Source: Pyxidicoccus xibeiensis (GTDB taxonomy: Bacteria > Myxococcota > Myxococcia > Myxococcales > Myxococcaceae). Taken from it: DNA of 64,000 nucleotides. The notes below the pieces were generated by a model, which ran no database searches, had not been told where the DNA came from, and saw only the letters and a list, made by a program, of their open reading frames with translations. Where the stretch lies: contig NZ_JAJVKV010000001.1 of NCBI RefSeq assembly GCF_024198175.1, positions 372,001-436,000 of the forward strand, given 5' to 3'. Positions 34,405 to 48,943 of this stretch are shown here, piece by piece; positions within the stretch are counted from its first letter, which is position 1; each line of letters begins with the position of its first letter. The position numbers and the translations under genes are program-made.

Positions 34405-34536
34405 CCACCCGGCTGACCTACAATCGGACAGGCAAAATGCGAAGTTGAAGGAATCAACGCCACCCCGGCAACCGCTCTGTCTGGGAAAGCGGCATTTGGA
34501 GGCGGCCCCCACCCGCCTCCGGCGCCTCCTCTACCT

Positions 34537-34650
34537 CTAAATGGGGAGGAGGGCGACCAACAGGAGGATGACGAAGGCGACGAACACGAACACCGCGGCG
34601 GCGAAGTCCAGGTCGCTCTCGTGCAGCAGGCGGTTCAGGTCGAGTCTCAT
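34537..34650 (-). CDS. Single-pass membrane micropeptide
   Basis: 37 residues from MRLDLNRLLH. A short charged head (RLDLNRLLHESDLD) is followed by one helix (FAAAVFVFVAFVILLLVALL) that reaches the end of the protein. There is no cleavage site. The composition is typical of a genuine short membrane protein and unlike shadow reading of a GC-rich gene. Its ribosome site is weak. Function unknown. Confidence 0.5.
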   Translation of the reverse strand: MRLDLNRLLHESDLDFAAAVFVFVAFVILLLVALLPI

Positions 34651-34802
34651 GGCGTGTGTCCCCGGTGTGGAAGTCCCCTTCATGGGGGCTACGGGAGACG
34701 CGCCGGAGCGATTGCGCGCGCGGGACGGGGCCACGGGCGCTGCGCCCCCTGGGACGCACGGGCGACGACTCCAGGGGACGGGGGCTCCAAGTACTCCAAG
34801 TA

Positions 34803-36626
34803 CTACAGGCCGATGAGGGCCTCGGGCCGGTTGAGGCCGCGCGCGCGGCCGAGCGGCTGGAGGATGTCCGCCGGGGGGGCGTCCGCGGTGAGCAGCAGCG
34901 CGCGCACGGCCGTCTCCACCACGTCCTCGGCGCCGGGGCGCACCATGCCGCGGCGCGCGTCCTCCACGCGCTTGCCACGGTACACGTCGAAGCGCTCCTT
35001 CACCCGGCGCGCCAGGTCCGTCACCGCCTTGTCGCCCACCTCCACGCGCAGCTCCAGCTCGTTGCGCAGCTGCACCGGGTCCGCGAGCACGCCGTAGCGG
35101 TCATAGCCCTTGTGCGCCACGTCCTCGTGCGCCACCGCGTAGTCCTGCGTCTGGGGGGCCACCACGCCCGCGTCCTTCAGCAAGTCGCGCATCACCGCGG
35201 TGACGGAGGCCGTCACGGTGAGCCGGTGCAGCTGCACGTCATAGGTGAAGTCCGAGTACATGGGCTCCTCCACCGTGACGGGCTCGCGGAAGACGGTGTC
35301 GCGGTTGCGCTGCACCTCGATGCGCTGCGCCTCGGACTTGTCCAGCGCGACTTCCAGGGCCTTCTCCTTCTCCTTCACCGCCTGGGCCTTCTGGACGAGC
35401 AGCTGCTCCTCCTGCGCGCACGCCCCGCTGGCGCAGCGCGACGGGTTGCACTCGCCGGGCACCGTCCCGGGCTTGTCCGCCTCGCGCGCCGCCTCGCCGC
35501 ACTCCTGGAGGGCCTCGCGGCACTCGCGGCGCTCGCGCTCCCGGCAGCGCTCGGCGCCCTCGCGCACGGTGAGCAGCTCCGCCTGCATGCGCAGGTACTC
35601 GCGCAGCGCCGAGGCCTGCTTGCGGTCAATCTCCTCCAGCGAGCGCTCGGCCTGCAGCAGCTTTTTCTCGAAGTCGGCGCGGCGCGGGTTGGGCACCGAG
35701 CGGTTGCCGGCGAGGTAGCGCTTCGTGCGCTGCGAGTCCTCCGTGGCCTTCAGCGGCAGCACGCGCTCCAGCGACAAGTCCAGCTTCACGCCCTCGCGGC
35801 CGTCGGGGGCCTCCGTCACCACGCGCAGCGGCAGCTTCGTGGGCAGCATCGCCGCCAGCCGGCCGGCGCCCAGCCGCTGCACCACGTCCGGCGCCCCGGC
35901 CCTGTCCTCCACCGGGGTGGCCACCACGAGGAAGGCCACCTCGTCGCGCAGCTTCTGCCGCACGGCCTCCGCCCGCTCGCGCGCCGCCGTGGCGCCCACG
36001 CGCTCCTGGTCCGCGCGCACGTACGCCACCAGCGCGTTGCCCAGCTTGCCCGCCTTCTCCAGCGTGTCCCCGGTGCCGAACCAGCGCTTCGCCCACGCCA
36101 CCTGCACCCCGTCCACGCCGCGCTTGGCCGCCGCGTGGTCCGGCGCCACCGACAGCACCGCGTCGAACTCGGCGCGCGCCTCCTTCAGCCGCTCCTCCTT
36201 CAGCGCCGTCTGCCCCACCACCACGCGCGCATCCAGCGTCTGCCCCAACAGCTCGCGCGCCGGTGCGTTCTCCGCGTTCAGCTCCAGCGCGCGCACCAGC
36301 CGCTTCATCGCGCCGTCCAGGTCTCCGCTGGCGTGGACGCCGCGCGCCTCCTCCAGCACCACCTCGCTCCACGCCTGGCGCACCTTCGTCAGCTTCACCT
36401 TCACCTCGGACGCCTCCGGGTCCGCGGCGAGCGCGCGCAGGTAGGCGGCTTCAGCCTCCGCCCACTTCTGCTGCTGGCTGGCGGTGTCGCCCTCCTTCAC
36501 CGCGCGCGAGAAGGCGGAGCAGCCCGTGAGGGCGAGCAGCATGGCCAGGGCCAGCGCCCCCAGCCAGCGATGGGACGGGGCGGGAGCGGAGCGGGGGCTT
36601 CGAGCGAGGGGGTGCACGGTCCGCAT
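34803..36626 (-). CDS. TPR-type lipoprotein with central coiled coil
   Basis: 607 residues from MRTVHPLARS. Lipobox LTGC after LGALALAMLLA. The N-terminal 200 residues are TPR-like helices (WAEAEAAYLRALAADPEAS, EARAEFDAVLSVAPDHA). A charged middle with repeated Glu/Arg heptads contains a Cys-rich patch (CRERERRECREALQECGEAA to NPSRCASGACAQ). The C-terminal part is beta-rich and ends in a helix. No enzyme motif. It should sit on the outer membrane facing the periplasm or outside, possibly as a scaffold. A start at 36662 (GTG) is also open. Confidence 0.75.
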   Translation of the reverse strand: MRTVHPLARSPRSAPAPSHRWLGALALAMLLALTGCSAFSRAVKEGDTASQQQKWAEAEAAYLRALAADPEASEVKVKLTKVRQAWSEVVLEEARGVHASGDLDGAMKRLVRALELNAENAPARELLGQTLDARVVVGQTALKEERLKEARAEFDAVLSVAPDHAAAKRGVDGVQVAWAKRWFGTGDTLEKAGKLGNALVAYVRADQERVGATAARERAEAVRQKLRDEVAFLVVATPVEDRAGAPDVVQRLGAGRLAAMLPTKLPLRVVTEAPDGREGVKLDLSLERVLPLKATEDSQRTKRYLAGNRSVPNPRRADFEKKLLQAERSLEEIDRKQASALREYLRMQAELLTVREGAERCRERERRECREALQECGEAAREADKPGTVPGECNPSRCASGACAQEEQLLVQKAQAVKEKEKALEVALDKSEAQRIEVQRNRDTVFREPVTVEEPMYSDFTYDVQLHRLTVTASVTAVMRDLLKDAGVVAPQTQDYAVAHEDVAHKGYDRYGVLADPVQLRNELELRVEVGDKAVTDLARRVKERFDVYRGKRVEDARRGMVRPGAEDVVETAVRALLLTADAPPADILQPLGRARGLNRPEALIGL

Positions 36627-36886
36627 CTTCGGGGAAAGCCCTCGCAGCGTGAAGGTTTCCACTGCACGCCCGCCCGCCCTCCAGACCAGGAGCGGAGCGG
36701 GCTCCAGCGCGCCCTCGGCCCCCTCCCCGGGTCCTCAGGTCCACTTGAACCCCTGCCGGGTAGCTGTTACCTCTACCTACCGGGGAAATTACAGTCGCAT
36801 TGCCAACATTCAACCGCCCTGTAGACAGCGACTTGGAATGGCGCTCTAACGTGGCCGCAGACGCTCGTGTCCCCGTGGGCCCAGGC

Positions 36887-37750
36887 ATGGAACTCGCTCC
36901 TCAGATGGTGTCTTCGCAGCCCCGGCAGGTGGTGCGGACGGTCCTCCGCGAGGCGCTGGAGAGCCAGCTCGGGGGCGAGGTGGTGGTGAAGTCCTCCACC
37001 CTCTCCGGGCGCATCTTCGTGGTGGCGAGGAAGGTGGCCTGGGCGGCCATCACCGGCCCCGGCGCCACCAACTTCGCCTCCATGCTGATCCACGAGCGGC
37101 GGGTGAGCCGGGAGGACCTCCAACAGGTGATGGACGAGTGCCGCAAGAGCGGCGGCAACTTCTGCGAGACGCTGGTGGCCTGGGACCTGCTCCCCCGCGA
37201 CAGCGTCCGCGAGCTGCTGCGCCGGCACCTGGCGGACCAGCTGGAGGCCCTGCTGGCCCTGAAGGACGCCCAGGCCCTCTTCGTCACCCAGCCCCGCGCC
37301 TACTCCAGCCAGCTGACGTTCAGCATCGAAGAGCTGGCGCTTCCGTTTTCCCCTACCGCACCACTCCTGGAAGAGAACATCGACATGGCGAACGTGAAGC
37401 AGTGCCTGGAAGAGTCGCTGAAGATTGACGGAGCCTTCGCCGCCTGCCTGGTGGACGCCAAGAGCGGCATGAGCCTGGGCAGCATCGGCGGCAACGCCAC
37501 CTTCAACGTCGACGCCGCGGCCGCCGGCAACACCGAGGTGGTGCGCGCCAAGCTGAAGACCATGAATGCCCTCGGCATCAAGGACCGCATCGAGGACATC
37601 CTCATCACCCTCGGCGAGCAGTACCACGTCATCCGCCCGCTCTCGACCAAGGAGGGCCTGTTCCTCTACCTGGCCCTGCACCGCGCCAATGCGAACCTGG
37701 CCATGGCGCGCTTCAAGCTCGCGGACATCGAAAAGTCGCTGACCCTCTGA
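36887..37750 (+). CDS. DUF4388-like and roadblock/LC7 domain protein
   Basis: 287 residues from MELAPQMVSS; GTG at 36851 is an alternative start. The N-terminal half resembles DUF4388/PATAN (SGRIFVVARKVAWAAITGPG). The C-terminal half, from MANVKQCLEESLKIDG (residue 167), is a roadblock/LC7-type fold of the MglB kind, which normally binds small GTPases such as MglA. It may link a GTPase to cell polarity or motility signalling; no GTPase is encoded nearby. An internal ATG at the start of the roadblock half has GGAAGAG upstream. It is divergent from the TPR lipoprotein gene. Confidence 0.78.
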   Translation: MELAPQMVSSQPRQVVRTVLREALESQLGGEVVVKSSTLSGRIFVVARKVAWAAITGPGATNFASMLIHERRVSREDLQQVMDECRKSGGNFCETLVAWDLLPRDSVRELLRRHLADQLEALLALKDAQALFVTQPRAYSSQLTFSIEELALPFSPTAPLLEENIDMANVKQCLEESLKIDGAFAACLVDAKSGMSLGSIGGNATFNVDAAAAGNTEVVRAKLKTMNALGIKDRIEDILITLGEQYHVIRPLSTKEGLFLYLALHRANANLAMARFKLADIEKSLTL

Positions 37751-38032
37751 GCCGCGGGCCGGGCTCCGGACGCCGGCCGTCCGACGTCGCTCGCTCGCCG
37801 CCCCGCTCCTCGTGCTGAGGGCCGCGCCCGTTCTCCAGGGCCGGCCCCGCCGCATGCGCGTGCCTATCTCGCCCGTTACATGACGATGCCCTCTGCTGGC
37901 CCCCATGAGGCGTGCCTTGCGCGTCGCGCGGGCCGCTCCGCCGCGTCGGGAATGACGCGACGCACCAGCCGGTAGAGGAATTCAGCATCCACGGGAAGCC
38001 ACCGCACCCACGAGGGGGGCGAGAGAGTCACC

Positions 38033-38269
38033 ATGTCCTGTCCACAGCCGCGTCCTACCGAGTTCCGCCTTCCGCTGCGGGCCGAGTCCTTCTCCATCGA
38101 AGAGCACCGCAACGTGCACTGCCGCTTCTACGGCGGCTGCATCGACGTCGCGGTGAAGAAGGACTGGGACAGCTTCACCTGCGCGAAGTGCCCCATGTTC
38201 CGCCAGGACCGCGCGCCTGGCGCGGACGCCTACGCGTTCAACCAACCCGCGGACGCCGGTCGGCCCTAG
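38033..38269 (+). CDS. Small cysteine-rich protein
   Basis: 78 residues, with GAGGGGGGCGAGAG ahead of the ATG. Four Cys in the middle (HCRFYGGCIDVAV, then FTCAKCPMF) form a likely zinc site. No signal peptide. It may be a small regulator or adaptor. It lies 150 bases before a receiver-domain gene on the same strand. Confidence 0.65.
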   Translation: MSCPQPRPTEFRLPLRAESFSIEEHRNVHCRFYGGCIDVAVKKDWDSFTCAKCPMFRQDRAPGADAYAFNQPADAGRP

Positions 38270-38419
38270 GCCGCCTGGCCGCCGCGGAGACAGGCCCCGG
38301 CCACGCGCCGTCCCCCGGGACGAGGACGCGCGAGGGCCGGGGTTCTTGCGCAGCGGCGGAACGAGAGTCCCCGGAGCCGGTCCCGCCCCTGCCCCCTCCT
38401 GCCGGGAAGCGAGCGCCTC

Positions 38420-38833
38420 ATGCCCTATCGTCCCATCGTCGTCCTGGTCGAGGATGATGCCCTCCTGCGCGAGACACTCGCGGAGGCAATCGGGATGGAG
38501 GGCTACCGCGTCATCGCGTGTGAGAACGGCTTCGCCGCGCTGAGGGCCTTCTTCACCGAGCCGTGCGTGGACCTGCTGGTGCTGGACTGGGTGCTGCCCG
38601 ACATCGACGGCCGGGACCTCATCCGCCTGCTGCATGCGCAGCGCACGCTGGCGGAGCTGCCCGTGGTGCTCACCACCGGCATGGACCTGGAGCTGCCGAG
38701 CTTCGAGGGGGCGGTGTGCCTGCTGCGCAAGCCCTTCGCCGCCGGGGAGCTGTCGCGCCTGCTCAGCCGCCTCACCCGTCCGGGCCGCTGCGTGGACGTG
38801 GCGCCCCCGCCCCCGACCGCTCGCGTGGCCTGA
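38420..38833 (+). CDS. Single-domain response regulator
   Basis: 137 residues. Receiver fold: acidic pair EDDALL near residue 12, phospho-acceptor Asp in LLVLDWVLPDIDG (about 58), Thr in VVLTTG and Lys in LLRKPF. There is no output domain, only a short Pro-rich tail, so it should work by protein contact like CheY. No kinase lies directly beside it; the closest is the three-gene cluster at 41.2-46 kb. Confidence 0.9.
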   Translation: MPYRPIVVLVEDDALLRETLAEAIGMEGYRVIACENGFAALRAFFTEPCVDLLVLDWVLPDIDGRDLIRLLHAQRTLAELPVVLTTGMDLELPSFEGAVCLLRKPFAAGELSRLLSRLTRPGRCVDVAPPPPTARVA

Positions 38834-39001
38834 CGCCTCCCGGACAGCCAGGGTCCCCGTTCAGCCGCCCACGCCGCGCGCCCGCCATGTGCGGTAACCC
38901 ACGCGTCCATGGCCTCGTGAGGTAGTGGGCGCCACGGCAACACGACTCCAGCTTGCCAGCCAACCTGCTCGGGCGCGGTACGCCGCCCGAAGGGAGGCGC
39001 C

Positions 39002-39937
39002 ATGCTCCGCCAGCTGTTGCTGTCCGACTTCGGGACCGAGGGGCCTGCCGCCGGGAACGGGTGGGCCCTCGTGCATGCGGAGTTCCCCACCGTGGTGGTG
39101 GGGCCGCTGCTGGCCGGCCGGGGCGCGCACGTGCTGCGCCTGGACGTGTCCGAGTGGGGCTCGCTGGCCTTCGACCCCTTCGACTGGGACGGGCGCGTCT
39201 TCGGCGCGGCGGAGCGCTGCGAGCGGCTGGCGCTGCACCTGGAGGGCGCGCGCGGCGAGGCGCTCGTCATCGCCGCGCTGGAAATCCTCACGCGCTACCA
39301 GGGCCTCGTGGGCCGCCGCAACGAGGCCTCCTCGGCCCGCCTCTTCGACCGGGTGCTGGCGCGCCACCGCGCCCTGCATGACCTGGGACTGCCGCGGGTG
39401 CGCGCGGACTACCAGCACGCGCTGGATGCCTGGCAGTGGGCGCTGCGGCTGCGCCCGGACGCGGACCTCGCCGTCCAGGCCGCCGCGCTCTTCCACGACG
39501 TGGAGCGGCTGCTGACGGAAGCGGACCGGGGCGTCGAGCACCCGGCCCCGGACTCCCAGGCCGGCAAGGACGCGCACGCGGCGCGGGGCGCGGAGCTGAC
39601 GTGCCAGGTGCTGGAGGAGGTGGGCGCGGACGAGCCCACCTGCCGGCGCGTGAAGGAGCTGGTGGCCCGGCACGAGCACCCCAGCGGGGACGCGGACCTG
39701 GCGCTCATCGACGACGCGGATGCGCTGTCCTTCTTCTCCCTCAACGCCTCTGGCTTCATCCGCTACTTCGACCCCGAGCACAGCCGCCGCAAGGTGGCGA
39801 ACACGCTGGCGCGCCTGCGCCCGGAGCAGCTCCGCCGGCTGGCGCAGATGCGGCTGGCGCCCGGGGTGCGCAACCTCCTGGACGCGCAGCTGTCCGCCAT
39901 CCATGAGCCCCGCGCCTGCCAGCCGCGGATGGGATAG
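39002..39937 (+). CDS. DUF4202-like HD-domain protein
   Basis: 311 residues, with GGGAGG upstream. From about residue 150 it shows a metal-dependent HD pattern: AALFHDVERL, KDAHAARGAEL, VKELVARHEHP and LIDDADALSFFSLNASGF, which matches the DUF4202 family (predicted phosphohydrolase). The N-terminal 120 residues are of unknown fold. The FRG-domain gene follows after 58 bases on the same strand. Confidence 0.8.
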   Translation: MLRQLLLSDFGTEGPAAGNGWALVHAEFPTVVVGPLLAGRGAHVLRLDVSEWGSLAFDPFDWDGRVFGAAERCERLALHLEGARGEALVIAALEILTRYQGLVGRRNEASSARLFDRVLARHRALHDLGLPRVRADYQHALDAWQWALRLRPDADLAVQAAALFHDVERLLTEADRGVEHPAPDSQAGKDAHAARGAELTCQVLEEVGADEPTCRRVKELVARHEHPSGDADLALIDDADALSFFSLNASGFIRYFDPEHSRRKVANTLARLRPEQLRRLAQMRLAPGVRNLLDAQLSAIHEPRACQPRMG

Positions 39938-39995
39938 AGCTGCCCGTCACGCCGTGTTCTCCCGGGTGGGACACGGACGGAGGGAGCAGCCGCCC

Positions 39996-40784
39996 ATGCG
40001 GGAGCAGCGGGTCAACTCGTGGCTGGAGCTCCAGGACGCGCTCTTCGCGGACTCCTGGAACGAGGCGCTGGGGCGTCACCGCTCCAGCTTCGTCTACCGG
40101 GGCATGCCGCACGTGGAGCATGACCTGTCCACCGCGCTCAACCGCAAGGGCATGTTCGTGAAGCAGGAGCGGGACCTGCTGCGCGCCTTCCGGAAGTACG
40201 CGCACGGCGCGGCGCAGCAGCAGATGCGCTCCATCTGGGACTGGCTCGCGCTGGCCCAGCACCATGGGCTGCCCACGCGGCTCTTGGACTGGACGTTCAG
40301 CCCCCACGTCGCGCTGCACTTCCTCACCGAGGACACCGACCTGGCCGGCGAGGACGGCGTGGTGTGGTGCGTGGACTACCACGAGACGAACCGCGTGCTG
40401 CCCAGGCCGCTCAAGGCCCAGCTCCAGCAGGAGGGCGCGGACGTCTTCACCGGGGAGATGCTGGACGCGGTGGCCGGGGACCTGGCCTCCTTCGACAGGC
40501 TGGTGAAGCACCCCTTCGTGCTCTTCTTCGAGCCACCCTCCCTGGACGCGCGCATCGTCAACCAGTTCGCCCTCTTCTCCCTGATGAACGGGCCGGCGCT
40601 GTGCCTGGACGACTTCCTCGAGGACCAGAAGAAGGGCGTGCGCAAGCTCATCGTCCCCGCCGCCCTCAAGTGGGAGGTGCGCGACAAGCTGGACCAGGCC
40701 AACGTCACCGAGCGCGTGCTCTTCCCGGGCCTGGACGGGCTGAGCCGCTGGCTGCGTCGCTACTACAGCCCGCGGCCCCGCTGA
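39996..40784 (+). CDS. FRG-domain protein
   Basis: 262 residues, with GGAGGGAG upstream. Diagnostic FRG pattern: SFVYRGMPHVEHDL, LALAQHHGLPTRLLDW (about 87-102), SPHVALHFLTED, and later RIVNQFALFSLMNGP. The FRG domain is probably related to ADP-ribosyltransferase-like folds and occurs in toxins and phage-defence proteins. The enzyme activity is not proven for the family. It forms a likely pair with the DUF4202 gene 58 bases upstream. It is convergent with the next gene. Confidence 0.85.
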   Translation: MREQRVNSWLELQDALFADSWNEALGRHRSSFVYRGMPHVEHDLSTALNRKGMFVKQERDLLRAFRKYAHGAAQQQMRSIWDWLALAQHHGLPTRLLDWTFSPHVALHFLTEDTDLAGEDGVVWCVDYHETNRVLPRPLKAQLQQEGADVFTGEMLDAVAGDLASFDRLVKHPFVLFFEPPSLDARIVNQFALFSLMNGPALCLDDFLEDQKKGVRKLIVPAALKWEVRDKLDQANVTERVLFPGLDGLSRWLRRYYSPRPR

Positions 40785-40797
40785 GCCTTGGCGCCGG

Positions 40798-41007
40798 CTA
40801 TGCCGGCACGTGGCGCTTGTCGTCGTAGTCGAGCGCGTGCGGGTCGTTCATGGTGGTGTCCCCCGTCAGCCCCGCGGCCTGCTGCCGCTCGGTGAGCTCA
40901 CGCAGGTCCTTCAGCCGCTTGTTGCCGAAGGCGCCGCCCAGGAGGATGACCAGCACCAGCGCGAAGAAGATGAGGACGCCGAGTAGGGTGGTGCCCAGAA
41001 TCAACAT
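40798..41007 (-). CDS. Small membrane protein
   Basis: 69 residues. One N-terminal helix (LLGVLIFFALVLVILLGGAF) is followed by a charged soluble tail (NKRLKDLRELTERQQ). No motif. It converges on the FRG gene with 13 bases between stops. Confidence 0.6.
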   Translation of the reverse strand: MLILGTTLLGVLIFFALVLVILLGGAFGNKRLKDLRELTERQQAAGLTGDTTMNDPHALDYDDKRHVPA

Positions 41008-41209
41008 GCACGGACCTCGTTGAAGGGGGCCGCACGCCGGTGACGGGCAGCCCGCGTTGACTCCACCCCGACAAGGTGTGTCTTCCCACCGCTCGCGGCG
41101 CTGCTCCCCCGCATGCCCGCACGAAGGCCGCCCCCCTGCTCCCCCGCCGTGCGGACGTGGCCCGGAAAGCGCCCGGGCGAGCAGGGCCGCGCCGGGCCGC
41201 CCGCCCGTG

Positions 41210-42352
41210 CTACGCGGTGGCGGCCATGGGGGACTCGTGGCGCGGCAGGCACAACCAGAAGCGCGTGCCCTCCTGCGCGGTGGACGTCACCCGCAGCAGG
41301 CCGCCATGGGCGCGCACGATTTCGTGGGTGATGTAGAGCCCCAGCCCCAGCCCGTTGCGCTGCGCGCTGCGCATGTCCTGCGCGCGCACGAAGGGGTCGA
41401 AGATGTGGGGCAGCCGCTCGCTGGGGATGGGCAGGCCCCAGTTGTGGACCTCCATCCGCACGCCGCCGTCCTCGTCGCGCATCGCCACGCTCACCGGGGT
41501 GTCCTCCGGCGAGTACTGCACCGCGTTGCCCACCAGGTTGGAGGCGGCCTGGGCGATGCGGTCCGCGTCCCAGTCGCCCCAGCCATTGCCGGAGAGGCTC
41601 AGCTCGAACTGGCGCCTGGGGTGCGCCACCTCCAGCTCCTCCACCACCTGCCGCACCACGTCGTGCAGGTTGAGCCGCGCGCGGTTGAGCGCGTAGCCCC
41701 CGCCCAGGCGGGTGCGGGTGAAGTCCAGCAGGTCATTGATCATCCGCGCCATGCGGTCCGCGGAGATGGAGATGCGGTTGACGGCCTTGCGCTGCGGCTC
41801 CGCCAGCCCGCCGTAGCGCAGCAGCAGCGCCGCGTTGCCGGAGATGGCCTGCAGGGGGTTGCGCAAGTCGTGCCCGAGGATGCCGAGGAACTGCTCGCGG
41901 AACACCGCCGTCTGCCGCGCCGCCTCCTCGCGCTTGAGCCCCTCCTCCACCCGCTTGCGCTCGATGGCGTAGCGCAGCGCGCGCACCAGCAGCGGGCCCG
42001 TCACCTGGCCCTTCACCAGGTAGTCCTGGGCGCCCTGGTGGACGGCCTGCACCGCGAGCCGCTCGTCGTCCGTGCCGGTGAGCACCACCAGCGGCACCGA
42101 CGGCGCCGCCTGCAGCATGCGCGAGATGTTGCCCAGCCCGTGCCCGTCCGGCAGGGACAGGTCCAGCAGCACGGCGTCCACGGCCGACGTCTCCGCCACG
42201 CGCACCGCCTCCGCCAGGAGGTACACGTGGACGATTTCGAAGTGCGCCGAGGAGAACTCGCGCAGCTCCTCCTGGAGGAGCCGGGCATCCCCCGGGTTGT
42301 CCTCCACCAGCAGCACCCGCAGCGAGCGCTCCTCCATCCCCCTCGCGTTCAT
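41210..42352 (-). CDS. Receiver-histidine kinase fusion protein
   Basis: 380 residues. Receiver (1-130): [10 protein letters not shown], acceptor Asp in [10 protein letters not shown], Thr in VVLTGT and Lys in YLVKGQ. A coiled-coil linker leads to a HisKA domain ([18 protein letters not shown], His near 165) and a HATPase domain with N ([15 protein letters not shown]) and G ([19 protein letters not shown]) boxes. This receiver-then-kinase order suits a relay protein that passes a signal from its receiver to its kinase part. It begins with a 4-base ATGA overlap with the upstream receiver gene and is the last gene of the trio. Confidence 0.92.
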   Translation of the reverse strand: MNARGMEERSLRVLLVEDNPGDARLLQEELREFSSAHFEIVHVYLLAEAVRVAETSAVDAVLLDLSLPDGHGLGNISRMLQAAPSVPLVVLTGTDDERLAVQAVHQGAQDYLVKGQVTGPLLVRALRYAIERKRVEEGLKREEAARQTAVFREQFLGILGHDLRNPLQAISGNAALLLRYGGLAEPQRKAVNRISISADRMARMINDLLDFTRTRLGGGYALNRARLNLHDVVRQVVEELEVAHPRRQFELSLSGNGWGDWDADRIAQAASNLVGNAVQYSPEDTPVSVAMRDEDGGVRMEVHNWGLPIPSERLPHIFDPFVRAQDMRSAQRNGLGLGLYITHEIVRAHGGLLRVTSTAQEGTRFWLCLPRHESPMAATA

Positions 42353-42803
42353 GAGACCTCGGGCCTGGGTGGCAGCCGGACGACGGACAGCCAGAAGTCG
42401 TCGATGGAGCGCACCACGGAGATGAACTGGTCCAGGTCCACCGGCTTGGAGATGTAGCAGTTCGCGTGAAGGTCGTACGTGCGCAGGATGTCCTCCTCCG
42501 CCTTGGAGGTGGTGAGCACCACCACCGGAATCCGGCGCAGCAGGGGGTCGTCCTTGATTTCGGCCAGCACCTCGCGCCCGTCCTTCCGGGGCAGGTTCAG
42601 GTCCAGGAGGATGAGGTCCGGCTGGGCCGCGTTGGCATACGCGCCCTCCCGCCGCAGGAACGCCAGCGCCTCCACCCCGTCGCGCGCCACCGACAGGCTG
42701 TTGCGCACCTTGCCCTCCTTGAGGGCCTCGATGGTCAGCCGCACGTCCCCGGGGTTGTCCTCCACCAGGAGGATTTCAATCGGTGTGCCGTTCTCTTCGT
42801 GAC

Positions 42804-42807
<4 letters not shown>
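42349..42807 (-). CDS. Single-domain response regulator (Rcp1-like)
   Basis: 152 residues from [10 protein letters not shown]. Receiver motifs: [11 protein letters not shown], Asp in [13 protein letters not shown], Thr in VVVLTTS and Lys in [11 protein letters not shown]. The pattern [19 protein letters not shown] is typical of Rcp1-like partners of phytochrome-type kinases. It overlaps the genes on each side by 4 bases. It probably takes phosphate from the upstream multi-sensor kinase. Confidence 0.92.
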
Positions 42808-45950
<3,143 letters not shown>

Positions 45951-46133
45951 GTGAGGCACCCGAAGCTAACAGCCCGCTCGCGCCTCTCCCTTTCGGCCAG
46001 AAGCAGCCTTTCCAGCAGCCGACAATCGCCCCGCGGGGCAGCCGCCCTACCGGGCGGACGGGCTGGCGGACCCTCCCGTCCTGTCTGCCTCGTTTCTCCT
46101 GTCACCGGGCACCGGCTCCCCCGGTGATGACGC

Positions 46134-48472
<2,339 letters not shown>

Positions 48473-48476
<4 letters not shown>

Positions 48477-48943
48477 GGCCGACCTCCCAGCGAGACAATG
48501 GCCTGCACGACGCGCACGTAGCCCGAGCACCGGCACACGTTGCTCCCGAGCGCCTGGCGCACCTCGTCCTCCGTGGGCGACGGCGTGTGCTCCAGCAGCG
48601 CCTTCGCGGCCAGGACGATGCCGGACATGCAGAAGCCACACTGCACGGCGCCGTGCTGGACGAGGGCGCGCTGGACGGGGTGCAGCTCACCGCCCGCCTC
48701 CACGCCCTCGATGGTGGTGATGGCGCGGCCCGCCAGCCTCGCCGGCAGGGACAGGCACGACAGCACGGGCACGCCGTCCACCAGGACGGTGCACGCGCCG
48801 CAGCTCCCCTCGTCGCAGCCGCGCCGCGTGCCCGTGGCGCGCAGGTCCTCGCGCAGCACGTCCAGCAGCGTGCGCTCCGGGGCCACGGTGAGCGCGTGGT
48901 CCTTCCCGTTGATGTGCAGTGAGACGGAGACCTTGTCAGACAT
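48473..48943 (-). CDS. Molybdenum hydroxylase, 2Fe-2S small subunit
   Basis: 156 residues, the family size. Two [2Fe-2S] sites: a plant-ferredoxin type ([16 protein letters not shown] and a later Cys at LSCLSL) and a helical one (QCGFCMSG and NVCRCSGY). It passes electrons from the Mo centre of the large subunit to the FAD subunit. It overlaps both neighbours: 8 bases with the FAD subunit and 4 with the large one. Confidence 0.93.

Larger units (their letters stand above)
34206..34536. other. 331-base AT-richer intergenic region
   Basis: This is the only gap of more than 300 bases. It is much lower in GC than its surroundings and holds a possible sigma-54 site (34244-34259) and an inverted repeat (34387-34404), both listed separately. 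I found no other open frame or RNA structure that I can support. Confidence 0.6.

Noticed and set aside
37767..37783. Short inverted repeat CGGACG/CGTCCG after the roadblock gene
   Set aside because: Six-base stem in GC-rich sequence, easily found by chance, and no T-run.
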